This document shows, in pieces, positions 1-6,788 of a stretch of 64,000 bases of DNA. A model generated the notes under the pieces. The model saw only the letters and a list, made by a program, of their open reading frames with translations, ran no database searches and was not told the DNA's origin. The position numbers were made by a program, and so were the translations under genes. Numbering within the stretch: the first letter of the stretch is position 1; the number at the start of each line of letters is the position of its first letter. This DNA comes from an uncultured Lachnospiraceae bacterium (GTDB lineage: Bacteria > Bacillota > Clostridia > Lachnospirales > Lachnospiraceae), in assembly GCA_910578335.1 (NCBI GenBank), contig CAJTPU010000002.1, forward strand, positions 1 through 64,000. Direction: 5' to 3'.

Positions 1-546
1 CTCTTCCCCCTCTTTTTTTAAAGTCATGGTACTTAAAAAACCTGTATCGCCCTCTGCATAATGCAGAAAAAACAAAAGAAAGCAATCCCCGCCGTCTGCA
101 TCTTCCAGACAATAAATCTTATCTTGCTGCAAAAAGTGCTCGCCGCGCCAGTCCGCAAAATGCTCCTCCACAAGCCTCTCGTAATCGGGACATCGCTTTG
201 CCAGCTCTTCTGCCGTACAGAGAAGCTCCTCCTGTCTGTAGTCTGCAAGCGCATCCATACACCTTCCTTCTGCCACATAGCGCTGCAGGTCCGAAAAAAG
301 TTCCACAGGGAGCCTGTCTTCCGTCCCGTACCGGCTCTCCCAGACCCTGCACTGGGCTGCAATATCCGCCTGCCCGATTTGCATATCCGCCTGTGCCGCT
401 TTCCTTTCATCTGCTTTTTTCAAAACCTCCCTCGCGCCGTTTTTCGGTGAGAAAGCCCGCCTGCACGCAGAAAAACAGAGCAAAACGAAACCAGCCAGCA
501 CAATCCCCGCACCAATTTTCTTTGTTATATATCCCATTCTTTTCAC
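1..546 (-). CDS. putative lipoprotein, C-terminal end cut by window edge
   Basis: The frame stays open from the start region to base 1, giving at least 182 codons with no stop. The N-terminus has a basic stretch, a hydrophobic run (residues 11-27) and a Cys after Phe-Ser-Ala, an imperfect lipobox, so a membrane-anchored lipoprotein is likely. The rest is acidic, rich in Glu, Asp, Arg and aromatic residues, and I do not recognise a family. A GTG at 546 with AGAGG eight bases upstream is a better start than the ATG at 537. The Shine-Dalgarno overlaps the end of the upstream small gene, so the two are probably translationally coupled. The function is unknown. Confidence 0.6.
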   Translation of the reverse strand, partial: MKRMGYITKKIGAGIVLAGFVLLCFSACRRAFSPKNGAREVLKKADERKAAQADMQIGQADIAAQCRVWESRYGTEDRLPVELFSDLQRYVAEGRCMDALADYRQEELLCTAEELAKRCPDYERLVEEHFADWRGEHFLQQDKIYCLEDADGGDCFLLFFLHYAEGDTGFLSTMTLKKEGEE

Positions 547-558
547 TGTTTTTTCCTC

Positions 559-762
559 TCAAAGATACGCGTGCACCAGACGTTCTATTTCCTGTATCTT
601 CTGCGCAATCCGTATTTTCCTCGGGCACGCCTCCATGCACGGCATCTGGACGCACTCCCTGCAATGCTTTGCACTCTCTACAATGCCAAGTGCCATTTTT
701 TTCAGCGCCCAGTGGTCTTTTCCTTCCTTTCTTTTCGCCGTACTTATGGTACGGCGCGCCAT
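559..762 (-). CDS. small Fe-S-motif protein at element junction
   Basis: This is a 67-residue protein with a C-x2-C-x4-C-x3-CP motif (residues 35-48), the same cysteine spacing as the N-terminal Fe-S segment of the GltD/NfnB-type protein at 4398-5783. It is followed by a short helix, and binding of one cluster is plausible. The ATG sits at the inner edge of the 20-bp repeat copied from the rlmH 3' end, and only a weak TAGG precedes it. The first residues are therefore read from repeat and element DNA. It may be the C-terminal remnant of a larger protein, or a real small gene that originally began elsewhere. The lipoprotein gene follows 12 bases downstream. Confidence 0.45.
   Translation of the reverse strand: MARRTISTAKRKEGKDHWALKKMALGIVESAKHCRECVQMPCMEACPRKIRIAQKIQEIERLVHAYL
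741..760. repeat. left copy of rlmH 3'-end direct repeat
   Basis: The 17-base string TACTTATGGTACGGCGC, then one mismatch and CC, recurs at 3255-3274 in the same orientation. There it encodes the C-terminal Gly-Ala-Pro-Tyr-His-Lys of RlmH and the first two bases of its stop codon. At this left copy the base after the repeat differs, so no rlmH stop is formed. Confidence 0.85.
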
Positions 763-895
763 AACATACCTACATTTCTGCTAACCCTTAATCATATAAA
801 ACATTATAACACAAAATATAGGCGAATTGGCAAATGATTGAAATGCTTTTAAAAAGTCAATAAAAAAAGGGCAGATGGAAAACTCTCCTTGATGC

Positions 896-927
896 AATAA
901 ATCCATCGGCATACCGATGGATTTATT
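896..927. terminator. 14-bp perfect hairpin, probable terminator of DUF1062 gene
   Basis: AATAAATCCATCGG, the loop CATA, and the exact complement form a 14-bp stem 16 bases past the DUF1062 stop. The outer base pairs are A/T, as in bidirectional terminators, but there is no separate T-tract. The rest of 763-943 shows nothing else that I can name. Confidence 0.55.
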
Positions 928-943
928 GTAGTTTGACACCATT

Positions 944-1537
944 CTAACTCCTGCCTATTGCCATAGGAAACAGGCAGGGACTGATACTGAAAGAAACAGC
1001 CTGTGGTAATTCCCTCTGTAATTCTATCTCTTCCTTCTCCAACAAGCTTTTCACCTGAGTTCGGGACAGCCCTAAAATCATAGCAATCTGCTTTTCCAAA
1101 GGAATCTTCAGTTGATGTGGATTCTTTATCGTGATTACAATCCGCTCTCCCGGTTCACTGCTTTCTACGGTTTCATGCAGTTTAACGAAATCATAATGCA
1201 ATTTGTCAAAATCAATATCTGCCTTATTCGTCCGAAATAACTGCATATTTTTACCATATGTCTCCGCAAGTTGTTCGTCATTGTCTAAAAAACACTGATA
1301 TTCTTCTTTGGGTATAGAAGAAACCTTCCTGCGTTCATAAATTGCAAGATTCAGTGTATGTTTACATTCCAGACATTGATAAATCAGCCAGATATCCAGT
1401 TTGTTTCCATTCGCATTGACGCGAAACATTTTTGTGTTTATATAATGTGTCTTTCTACCGCATTTAGGACAATTCCTGATAATCCAAAAAGAATCTTTCA
1501 GTACAATTTCATATTCAATTTTTCTTAAATAGCTCAT
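944..1537 (-). CDS. DUF1062 family protein
   Basis: This protein of 197 residues matches my memory of the DUF1062 family: an N-terminal two-cysteine knuckle (CPKCG near residue 24), the segment with FRVNANG and LDIWLIYQC, and a second CxxC (CLEC) that completes a probable zinc ribbon. The molecular function of DUF1062 is not established. The first ATG (1543) overlaps the AGGAG, so the second ATG at 1537, six bases behind it, is the start. It lies in the putative rlmH-linked element and is preceded by a promoter with the ATAGC-N3-GCTAT palindrome that is also found before the CD3324-type gene. Joint control is therefore likely. Confidence 0.8.
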   Translation of the reverse strand: MSYLRKIEYEIVLKDSFWIIRNCPKCGRKTHYINTKMFRVNANGNKLDIWLIYQCLECKHTLNLAIYERRKVSSIPKEEYQCFLDNDEQLAETYGKNMQLFRTNKADIDFDKLHYDFVKLHETVESSEPGERIVITIKNPHQLKIPLEKQIAMILGLSRTQVKSLLEKEEIELQRELPQAVSFSISPCLFPMAIGRS

Positions 1538-1604
1538 ATGCATCTCCTGTTCATTTTATATCATGATGCATGGGCTATTACATTATTTCGTTTTATTTTT
1601 TATC

Positions 1605-1632
1605 ATTATATGCAATAGCCATGCTATGCAAA
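1605..1632 (-). promoter_or_regulatory. DUF1062 promoter with palindromic operator in spacer
   Basis: On the minus strand TTTGCA (1627-1632) and TATAAT (1605-1610) are 16 bases apart. The spacer carries ATAGC-CAT-GCTAT (1615-1627). A weaker related half site lies at 1568-1577. The same TTTGCATAGCA...TGGCTATTGCA block occurs upstream of the CD3324-type gene. Confidence 0.6.
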
Positions 1633-1701
1633 ATAAACAGGTGTAGTCATAAAATGTCTTTCTCCTCTCGTTATATTTTCGATGTCAATCTGTTAAACCC
1701 A

Positions 1702-2631
1702 TCATAGCTCGCCTTGGGCAAACAGGTTATCCTTTCCCATACCGCATACGAACGGATTCGAGTCATAATAATGGCAAAACTCCAAAAAGTCTGAACGCTG
1801 TTTTGCATCATTCATAATCTTCACAAGCAATTCTCTCGGAATTGTTCTTGCATATGCCCCGGGACCTGCCAGTTTAATGTTTTTTACGCCGTAATGTTTC
1901 AATATATCCTCTAATTCATCCGGCATAAAAGTATATGTGATGCACCATGGTGTACCTCCGTTTTCATATTCGGCAATCTCATTGTCCCCACCCATAAGCC
2001 CGTCCTTGTACAGCTTCATGACGGCATCCTTGCTGAAATGATATGCTTCGATTGCATTTTGCTTATTTTCAATGCACCATTTTACAAAAGAATCCTCACA
2101 GGTTTCATCTAATATGAATTGGTATTTTTGTATTGGATTTGCCAGATGCGGAAGAGAACCCAGACGACTCGATACACTGAGCATAATGCGCTTGCGGCAT
2201 ATGCGTACAAGTTCACCGATAATCTTTTTCTGATTGGGATAAGTATAGGAAACAGGGGCATCAAAAGAAATCACCATATCGAAAGCTTTATCGTTGAAAC
2301 CCTTCAAATCCTCCAATGCGCCGTTCACAAAGGTTATTTTGTCAAGAACGCCTTCTTTTGCCGCCAATTCCTTTGCCTTATCTATCATGGGCTGTGATAT
2401 ATCAAAATGTGTAACCGCACAGCCTTTTTTTGCAAGGAGAATGGAAAACCTTCCACATCCCGCACCACCGTCAAACACCGTCTTTATTCCATCCAAATGT
2501 GAGAGCAATTCCTTTTCTATATGACTTTTTTGAACAATATCATCGATAAAGGTTTTCTCGCGGCGGCTTTCCAATTCACCTTTATCCGGCATATTCCACA
2601 AGCGTTCCGATATTTTTCTGCTATAATCCAT
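1702..2631 (-). CDS. class I SAM-dependent methyltransferase
   Basis: This protein of 309 residues has a Rossmann-type methyltransferase core. Motif I reads FDGGAGCGRF (about residues 53-62), then an acidic residue ending beta-2 in HFDIS, and a motif IV-like region DMVISFDAP. The last 100 residues form a variable substrate domain. The substrate cannot be read from the sequence; small-molecule methylation is as likely as any. The start at 2631 is preferred because GGAGGGAG lies about ten bases upstream, while the earlier GTG/ATG pair overlaps that site. It is the second gene of the accessory segment, separated from the regulator by a strong hairpin. Confidence 0.8.
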   Translation of the reverse strand: MDYSRKISERLWNMPDKGELESRREKTFIDDIVQKSHIEKELLSHLDGIKTVFDGGAGCGRFSILLAKKGCAVTHFDISQPMIDKAKELAAKEGVLDKITFVNGALEDLKGFNDKAFDMVISFDAPVSYTYPNQKKIIGELVRICRKRIMLSVSSRLGSLPHLANPIQKYQFILDETCEDSFVKWCIENKQNAIEAYHFSKDAVMKLYKDGLMGGDNEIAEYENGGTPWCITYTFMPDELEDILKHYGVKNIKLAGPGAYARTIPRELLVKIMNDAKQRSDFLEFCHYYDSNPFVCGMGKDNLFAQGEL

Positions 2632-2741
2632 AATGCAGTCTCCCTCCATCACTTCACCGTAGTCAAACTGTCAGTTCCTTTAGGTATAAGCATAACATAT
2701 TCTAATTCCGCCTTCCACCTCACGCTTTTTAATAAAAAAAC

Positions 2742-2798
2742 GTGAGCCGCCACCAAGCAACTGCAATATTTTGCGATAGTTCCTTGGTATCAGCTCAC
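2742..2798 (-). terminator. long inverted repeat, terminator after CD3324-type gene
   Basis: GTGAGC and ACCAAG at the left pair with CTTGGT and GCTCAC at the right, with further pairing (GCAA/TTGC) around a TATT loop. On the minus strand it is followed by G and a run of six T, which fits an intrinsic terminator between the regulator and the methyltransferase gene. A role as leader attenuator for the methyltransferase cannot be excluded. Confidence 0.6.
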
Positions 2799-2854
2799 AT
2801 TTTCACGAACGATAAACAGTCTGACGAAAGAGACGCCTATTGTCCGTCCATTTT

Positions 2855-3127
2855 TCAAGAATACTTTTGTATTCTTAGGATACGCTGTATGCTTTTCTTT
2901 GACAGATAGTATTTGCAAGCCAATTCCGCTGTATTGCTTCCTGCAAGATACTCATCATAAATTTGTTTGTCACGCTTTAAAAGCTCCTGTTTAATTTGCG
3001 TGCCTGTTCCCCATGCTTGTCTACAGGATGACTTGCGTGGAATATAAATATTTTCTCCGTCAACATACTGCTGTATCAGTTCTATTATCTCAATTGGCAG
3101 AATTTCTTCTGCTTTCTTATAGCCCAT
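2855..3127 (-). CDS. CD3324 family (Mor-like) DNA-binding protein
   Basis: This 90-residue protein opens with YKKAEEILPIEIIELIQ and continues with YVDGENIYIPRK, the signature I associate with the CD3324 family related to Mor-type transcription activators. A C-terminal helix-turn-helix lies around residues 58-86 (NTAELACKYYLSKKSIQRIL). GGGAGG sits five bases before the ATG. Two ATAGC/GCTAT palindromes lie upstream (3156-3169 and 3190-3203), and a related one precedes the DUF1062 gene. The simplest reading is an autoregulated local regulator of the accessory segment. Regulation is inferred from the shared sites. Confidence 0.75.
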   Translation of the reverse strand: MGYKKAEEILPIEIIELIQQYVDGENIYIPRKSSCRQAWGTGTQIKQELLKRDKQIYDEYLAGSNTAELACKYYLSKKSIQRILRIQKYS

Positions 3128-3155
3128 GTCTGCCTCCCAAAATTTATTTTCAGGA

Positions 3156-3208
3156 ATAGCATTGGCTATAACAATGATTTACTATTGCAATAGCCAGTGC
3201 TATGCAAA
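3156..3208 (-). promoter_or_regulatory. tandem palindromic operators upstream of CD3324-type gene
   Basis: ATAGC-ATTG-GCTAT (3156-3169) and ATAGC-CAGT-GCTAT (3190-3203) have perfect five-base arms; CTATTGCAATAG (3182-3193) is a further exact palindrome. TTTGCA (3203-3208) aligns with the -35 of the DUF1062 promoter, but the matching -10 position reads ATAGTA, a poor box. This suggests dependence on an activator. Confidence 0.55.
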
Positions 3209-3226
3209 CATAACATATCGTCTCAT
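3200..3226 (-). CDS. eight-codon leader-like ORF downstream of rlmH
   Basis: An AAAGGAG seven bases before an ATG at 3226 begins a reading frame that encodes MRRYVMFA and stops at 3200, inside the operator palindrome. The ribosome site is strong for such a short frame. It could be a leader peptide, or the surviving start of a gene cut when the element inserted. There is no evidence that it is expressed. Confidence 0.25.
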   Translation of the reverse strand: MRRYVMFA

Positions 3227-3253
3227 ATAAATCTCCTTTCTAAAATTTTTAGC

Positions 3254-3733
3254 TTACTTATGGTACGGCGCACCGCTCATAATCCGGTATCCGCGGTATA
3301 TCTGCTCACACAGAATCACCCGCATAAGCTGATGGGGAAAGGTCATGTCCGAAAAACTCAGTTTGAAATCGGCTCTCTTTATCACTGCTTCATGCAGCCC
3401 AAGAGAACCGCCGATGACAAACTGTATATGGCTTTTTCCAGAAAGTCCTGTTTTTTGCAATAACGCAGCAAATGAAACCGAATCCAGCCTTTCTCCATTG
3501 ATGACAAGCGCAATGACAAAAGCGTCCTCCTTCACTTTAGAAAGCAGTCTGTCCCCTTCCTTTTTCTTAATCTGTTCCTCCACGGATATCCCGGCGCCCT
3601 CCGGCGTCTTTTCATCTGCCACCTCAATTATCTCGGTTTTGCAGTACGCAGACAAACGCTTGCAGTATTCGTCCACCGCATCCTTATAAAACTTTTCCTT
3701 TATTTTCCCCACGCATAAAATTGAAATTTTCAC
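3254..3733 (-). CDS. rlmH: 23S rRNA pseudouridine1915 N3-methyltransferase RlmH
   Basis: This SPOUT-family methyltransferase of 159 residues acts on pseudouridine 1915 of 23S rRNA in helix 69. The knot region is present: VIALVINGERLDS, then FVIGGSLGL, and a C-terminal part with FPHQLMRVILCEQIYRGYRI and the near-invariant terminal Tyr-His-Lys. Length is normal. The last codons and stop form the right-hand 20-bp repeat of the putative element, so the gene is complete and its 3' end has been duplicated at 741-760. It lies 17 bases behind a small membrane-protein gene and is probably the last gene of a long operon that begins at fhs. Confidence 0.95.
   Translation of the reverse strand: MKISILCVGKIKEKFYKDAVDEYCKRLSAYCKTEIIEVADEKTPEGAGISVEEQIKKKEGDRLLSKVKEDAFVIALVINGERLDSVSFAALLQKTGLSGKSHIQFVIGGSLGLHEAVIKRADFKLSFSDMTFPHQLMRVILCEQIYRGYRIMSGAPYHK
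3255..3274. repeat. right copy of direct repeat within rlmH 3' end
   Basis: This is the in-gene copy of the 20-bp repeat at 741-760. It contains the codons for the last residues of RlmH and the TA of the TAA stop. It is comparable in position to the SCC attachment site of staphylococci. Confidence 0.85.
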
Positions 3734-3750
3734 TGTTTTGTCCGCTTCTC

Positions 3751-4359
3751 TTATTTTTCAAAAATTTCCCCATAAAGCTCGTCGACAAAATGCTCCAAAA
3801 ACCCTTCGTCAAGGTTCAAAAACTGCTTTTGTATTTTTTCTTTCATCAGAGAAACTCTTTTAAAATACATTTCCTCCTCCGGCGTACTTTCCCACGCTTC
3901 ACGGGCAGCCTGCACAGCTTCCTCCGATACGCTGCCATTTTCCTGTACAAACAGTTCGTTATCCAATTCTTCAGATGAAAAATTACTGTGGCACCATTTC
4001 TTCATCGTACTGCAAAGGGAATGTTCCGACTCTGCCTTTTTTGCAAAAATCCGATAGGACTTCATGGAAACCATGCCCATCACAATAAAGAGCAGAAACA
4101 AGGCGCTCATGATGCCGTAGGTCATATATTTGGAAATTCCACTTAGCTTCAAGGGAAGCACGCCCACAATGCCCAAAATCATGATTGTCATGCCCACAAC
4201 GCCGAAAAGCAGAAGCAAATAAGCCGACGATTTGTTATCTTCCGCTTTTGCAGCGCTGTTTTCATAGACAGCAGGCGGTATCGGCGCTTTTTCCACCGCC
4301 GTGTCAACATCTGGCTTCATTTTTTTCTTTGTAATCTTCTCCTCTGGGCAATGCGGCAT
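3751..4359 (-). CDS. two-pass membrane protein of unknown function
   Basis: This protein of 202 residues starts with Met-Pro-His-Cys, then a charged linker, two hydrophobic segments (about residues 46-67 and 76-98) and a long acidic, mostly helical cytoplasmic tail. I do not recognise a named family. The start at 4359 is chosen because GGAGGG lies eight bases upstream; the ATG at 4380 has no ribosome site. It sits 38 bases after the Fe-S flavoprotein gene and 17 before rlmH, so it is part of the same transcription unit, but the context does not point to a specific role. Confidence 0.7.
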   Translation of the reverse strand: MPHCPEEKITKKKMKPDVDTAVEKAPIPPAVYENSAAKAEDNKSSAYLLLLFGVVGMTIMILGIVGVLPLKLSGISKYMTYGIMSALFLLFIVMGMVSMKSYRIFAKKAESEHSLCSTMKKWCHSNFSSEELDNELFVQENGSVSEEAVQAAREAWESTPEEEMYFKRVSLMKEKIQKQFLNLDEGFLEHFVDELYGEIFEK

Positions 4360-4397
4360 ACTGCTATCCCTCCATCCCATTCTACTTCACGACTGTA

Positions 4398-5783
4398 TCA
4401 TTTGTTCTGTAAAAATTCGTCGATTCCTTTTGCACCTGCTTTTCCGGCACCCATTGCCAGAATAACGGTAGCTGCGCCCGTCACGGCATCGCCGCCTGCA
4501 TAAACGCCTTCCTTTGTGGTTTTTCCGTTTTCTTCCTCCGCGACAATACACTTCCACTTATTGACTTCAAGCCCCTTTGTAGTAGAAGAAATCAACGGAT
4601 TGGGCGAAGTGCCTAACGACATAATAACCGTATCCACATCAATGACAAATTCGGAATCTGGAACCTCTACAGGACGCCTTCTGCCTGATTCATCCGGCTC
4701 TCCAAGCTCCATGCGGATACACTTCATGCCGGTTACCCAGCCCTTCTCGTCCTCCAAAATTTCAACCGGATTCGTCAAAAGGTCAAAAATAATTCCCTCT
4801 TCCTTTGCATGATGCACTTCTTCCACACGTGCCGGCAGCTCTTCTTCGCTTCTTCTGTACACAATATGTACCTCTGCGCCTAACCTAAGCGCTGTTCTCG
4901 CCGCATCCATGGCAACGTTTCCGCCGCCGACTACCGCAACTTTTTTCCCCCGCATAATGGGTGTGTTGGCATTTTCATCAAACGCCTTCATCAGATTACT
5001 TCTGGTCAGATATTCGTTTGCAGAAAATACACCGTTTGCATTTTCTCCCGGAATACCCATAAACTTGGGAAGTCCTGCGCCGGAACCGATAAATACGGCG
5101 GAGAATCCCTCTTCTGTAAGCAGCTCGTCAATGGTGACGGATTTGCCCACCACCACATTGGTTTCTATGGTAACGCCAAGCGCTTTTACATTTTCAATTT
5201 CCTTTGCCACAACGTCCTGCTTCGGCAGACGGAACTCAGGAATACCATATACAAGAACACCGCCCGGTTCATGCAGCGCTTCAAAAATGGTAACCTCATA
5301 ACCCATTTTCGCCAAATCGCCTGCACAGGTAAGCCCTGCCGGACCCGAACCGATGACGGCAACCTTTTTGCCGTTCTTCTCCTTTGCTCCCTCAGGCTTT
5401 ATCCCGTTTTCCCTTGCCCAGTCAGCCACAAAACGCTCCAGCTTTCCAATGGAAACCGGCTCTCCCTTAATACCGCGGATACACTTGCCTTCGCACTGGC
5501 TTTCCTGTGGGCAGACCCTTCCGCAGACAGCAGGAAGCGCCGAGGCTTCACTGATAACCTGATAAGCACTCTCAATATCGCCTGCCTTAACATGTCCGAT
5601 AAATGCCGGAATATCAATGGCAACCGGACAGCCCTTTACGCACTGCGCATTCTTGCAGCCAATGCAGCGTCCTGCCTCTTCCATTGCCTCCGCTTTATCA
5701 TAACCTAAGCATACTTCTTCAAAATTCGCCGCACGCACCTCGGGCGCCTGCTCACGAACGGGTACTTTCTTTAAAACATCCAT
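4398..5783 (-). CDS. gltA: NfnB/GltD-like Fe-S flavoprotein, NADPH-binding subunit
   Basis: This 461-residue protein belongs to the glutamate synthase small-subunit family. Two Fe-S cysteine sets are present: C40, C43, C48, C52 and C87, C91, C97, C101. They are followed by an FAD-binding GSGPAGL and a second Rossmann site VVGGGNVAMD near residue 290 for NADPH. Its partner immediately upstream is a PyrK-like FAD/[2Fe-2S] protein. That pair is the arrangement of NfnAB, the electron-bifurcating NADH-dependent ferredoxin:NADP oxidoreductase of anaerobes. SudAB/sulfide dehydrogenase or a glutamate synthase subunit is possible by homology, but no glutamate synthase large subunit is nearby. The NfnB assignment is inferred from the pairing. 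Confidence 0.85.
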   Translation of the reverse strand: MDVLKKVPVREQAPEVRAANFEEVCLGYDKAEAMEEAGRCIGCKNAQCVKGCPVAIDIPAFIGHVKAGDIESAYQVISEASALPAVCGRVCPQESQCEGKCIRGIKGEPVSIGKLERFVADWARENGIKPEGAKEKNGKKVAVIGSGPAGLTCAGDLAKMGYEVTIFEALHEPGGVLVYGIPEFRLPKQDVVAKEIENVKALGVTIETNVVVGKSVTIDELLTEEGFSAVFIGSGAGLPKFMGIPGENANGVFSANEYLTRSNLMKAFDENANTPIMRGKKVAVVGGGNVAMDAARTALRLGAEVHIVYRRSEEELPARVEEVHHAKEEGIIFDLLTNPVEILEDEKGWVTGMKCIRMELGEPDESGRRRPVEVPDSEFVIDVDTVIMSLGTSPNPLISSTTKGLEVNKWKCIVAEEENGKTTKEGVYAGGDAVTGAATVILAMGAGKAGAKGIDEFLQNK

Positions 5784-5896
5784 TTTTCAACCTCATTTCT
5801 GCGCTGTTTTTATGCAAAGACCCTTGCAGCTTACAGGTTTGCGGCAAACAGCGCACAGACACAAACCCCGCGATAATAGATATCTTAGACTTCCTT

Positions 5897-6775
5897 TTAC
5901 TGACAGTTTCCACAGCCGCCGTGATGGGAGCTTCCTTCCTTCGCTTTTAAGAAAGCGCGTCCCTCCGCCGTTTTATAAATCTGCTGTCTCTGCATTGCTT
6001 CGTCAAAGTTCACCTGATGCCCGTCAAACTCCGGCCCGTCCACACAGGCAAACTTCACTTTACCGCCCACGCTGACGCGGCACGCCCCGCACATTCCCGT
6101 TCCGTCCACCATAATGGGATTCAGGCTGACAATAGTCGGAATTTCCAGCTCCTTGGTCAGCAGGCAGACGAACTTCATCATAATCATAGGTCCGATTGCC
6201 ACGCAGATATCATATTCCTTTCCGGATTCTACAAGCTCCTTGATAGTTTGTGTTACCATGCCGCTTCTGCCGTAGGAACCGTCGTCAGTCGTCACATACA
6301 GATTACCTGCAACTGCTTCCATCTCTTTCTCCAGAATCAGCATATTCTTGGTTTTGGCGCCCACAATCACATCCGCGTCAATTCCGTGCTCATGCAGCCA
6401 TTTGACCTGCGGATAAACCGGCGCGGTTCCGACGCCGCCCGCTACAAAAAGCATTTTTTTCTTTTTCAGTACCTCCAAATCCTCACCTACGAACTCAGAA
6501 GCGCAGCCCAGCGGACCGACAAAATCTTGAAAAGAATCTCCTGCCCTCAGGGAAGCCATCATCTGAGTGGAAGCCCCCACAATCTGAAATACAATGGTAA
6601 TGGTTCCCTTTTCCCTGTCATAGTCACAGATAGTTAACGGAATACGTTCCCCTTCGTCATCCTTTCTGGCAATGATAAACTGCCCCGGGCTGCACGCCTT
6701 TGCAATTCTTTTTGCCTCTACCTCCATTAGGTAAATGTTGTCTGCCAGTTCCTCTGCTCTTAAAATCTGATACAT
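5897..6775 (-). CDS. NfnA/PyrK-like FAD and [2Fe-2S] oxidoreductase subunit
   Basis: This 292-residue protein is of the sulfide/dihydroorotate dehydrogenase-like FAD/NAD-binding family. It has a ferredoxin-reductase barrel with the FAD motif around PLTICDYD, a nucleotide-binding segment MLFVAGGVGTAPVYPQ, and a C-terminal cysteine set (GTGMCGACRVS, then CVDGPEFDGH) for a [2Fe-2S] cluster. The start at 6775 follows GGAGG; the longer upstream frame only overlaps the neighbouring gene. With the downstream GltD-like protein it is likely to form a bifurcating NfnAB transhydrogenase in the cytoplasm. The 113 bases before that gene show no terminator. Confidence 0.85.
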   Translation of the reverse strand: MYQILRAEELADNIYLMEVEAKRIAKACSPGQFIIARKDDEGERIPLTICDYDREKGTITIVFQIVGASTQMMASLRAGDSFQDFVGPLGCASEFVGEDLEVLKKKKMLFVAGGVGTAPVYPQVKWLHEHGIDADVIVGAKTKNMLILEKEMEAVAGNLYVTTDDGSYGRSGMVTQTIKELVESGKEYDICVAIGPMIMMKFVCLLTKELEIPTIVSLNPIMVDGTGMCGACRVSVGGKVKFACVDGPEFDGHQVNFDEAMQRQQIYKTAEGRAFLKAKEGSSHHGGCGNCQ

Positions 6776-6788
6776 TTTAATCCTCCAT

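Larger units (their letters stand above)
741..3274. mobile_element. putative rlmH-targeted mini integrative element or remnant
   Basis: About 2.5 kb lies between two 20-bp direct repeats (19/20 identical) that match the 3' end of rlmH. It holds three genes not linked to the surrounding housekeeping operon: a DUF1062 protein, a SAM-dependent methyltransferase and a CD3324-type regulator. The DNA is visibly more AT-rich than its flanks. SCC elements and several Firmicute islands are known to integrate at the last codons of rlmH and leave this kind of repeat. No recombinase is encoded here, so this would be a non-autonomous element, a decayed remnant or an element moved in trans. The repeats are seen directly; the mobility is inferred. 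Confidence 0.5.

Noticed and set aside
61..764. Plus-strand frames at the left edge.
   Set aside because: They are shadows of the open minus-strand lipoprotein frame and of the Fe-S-motif gene, with Pro/Ser/Leu-rich shadow composition.
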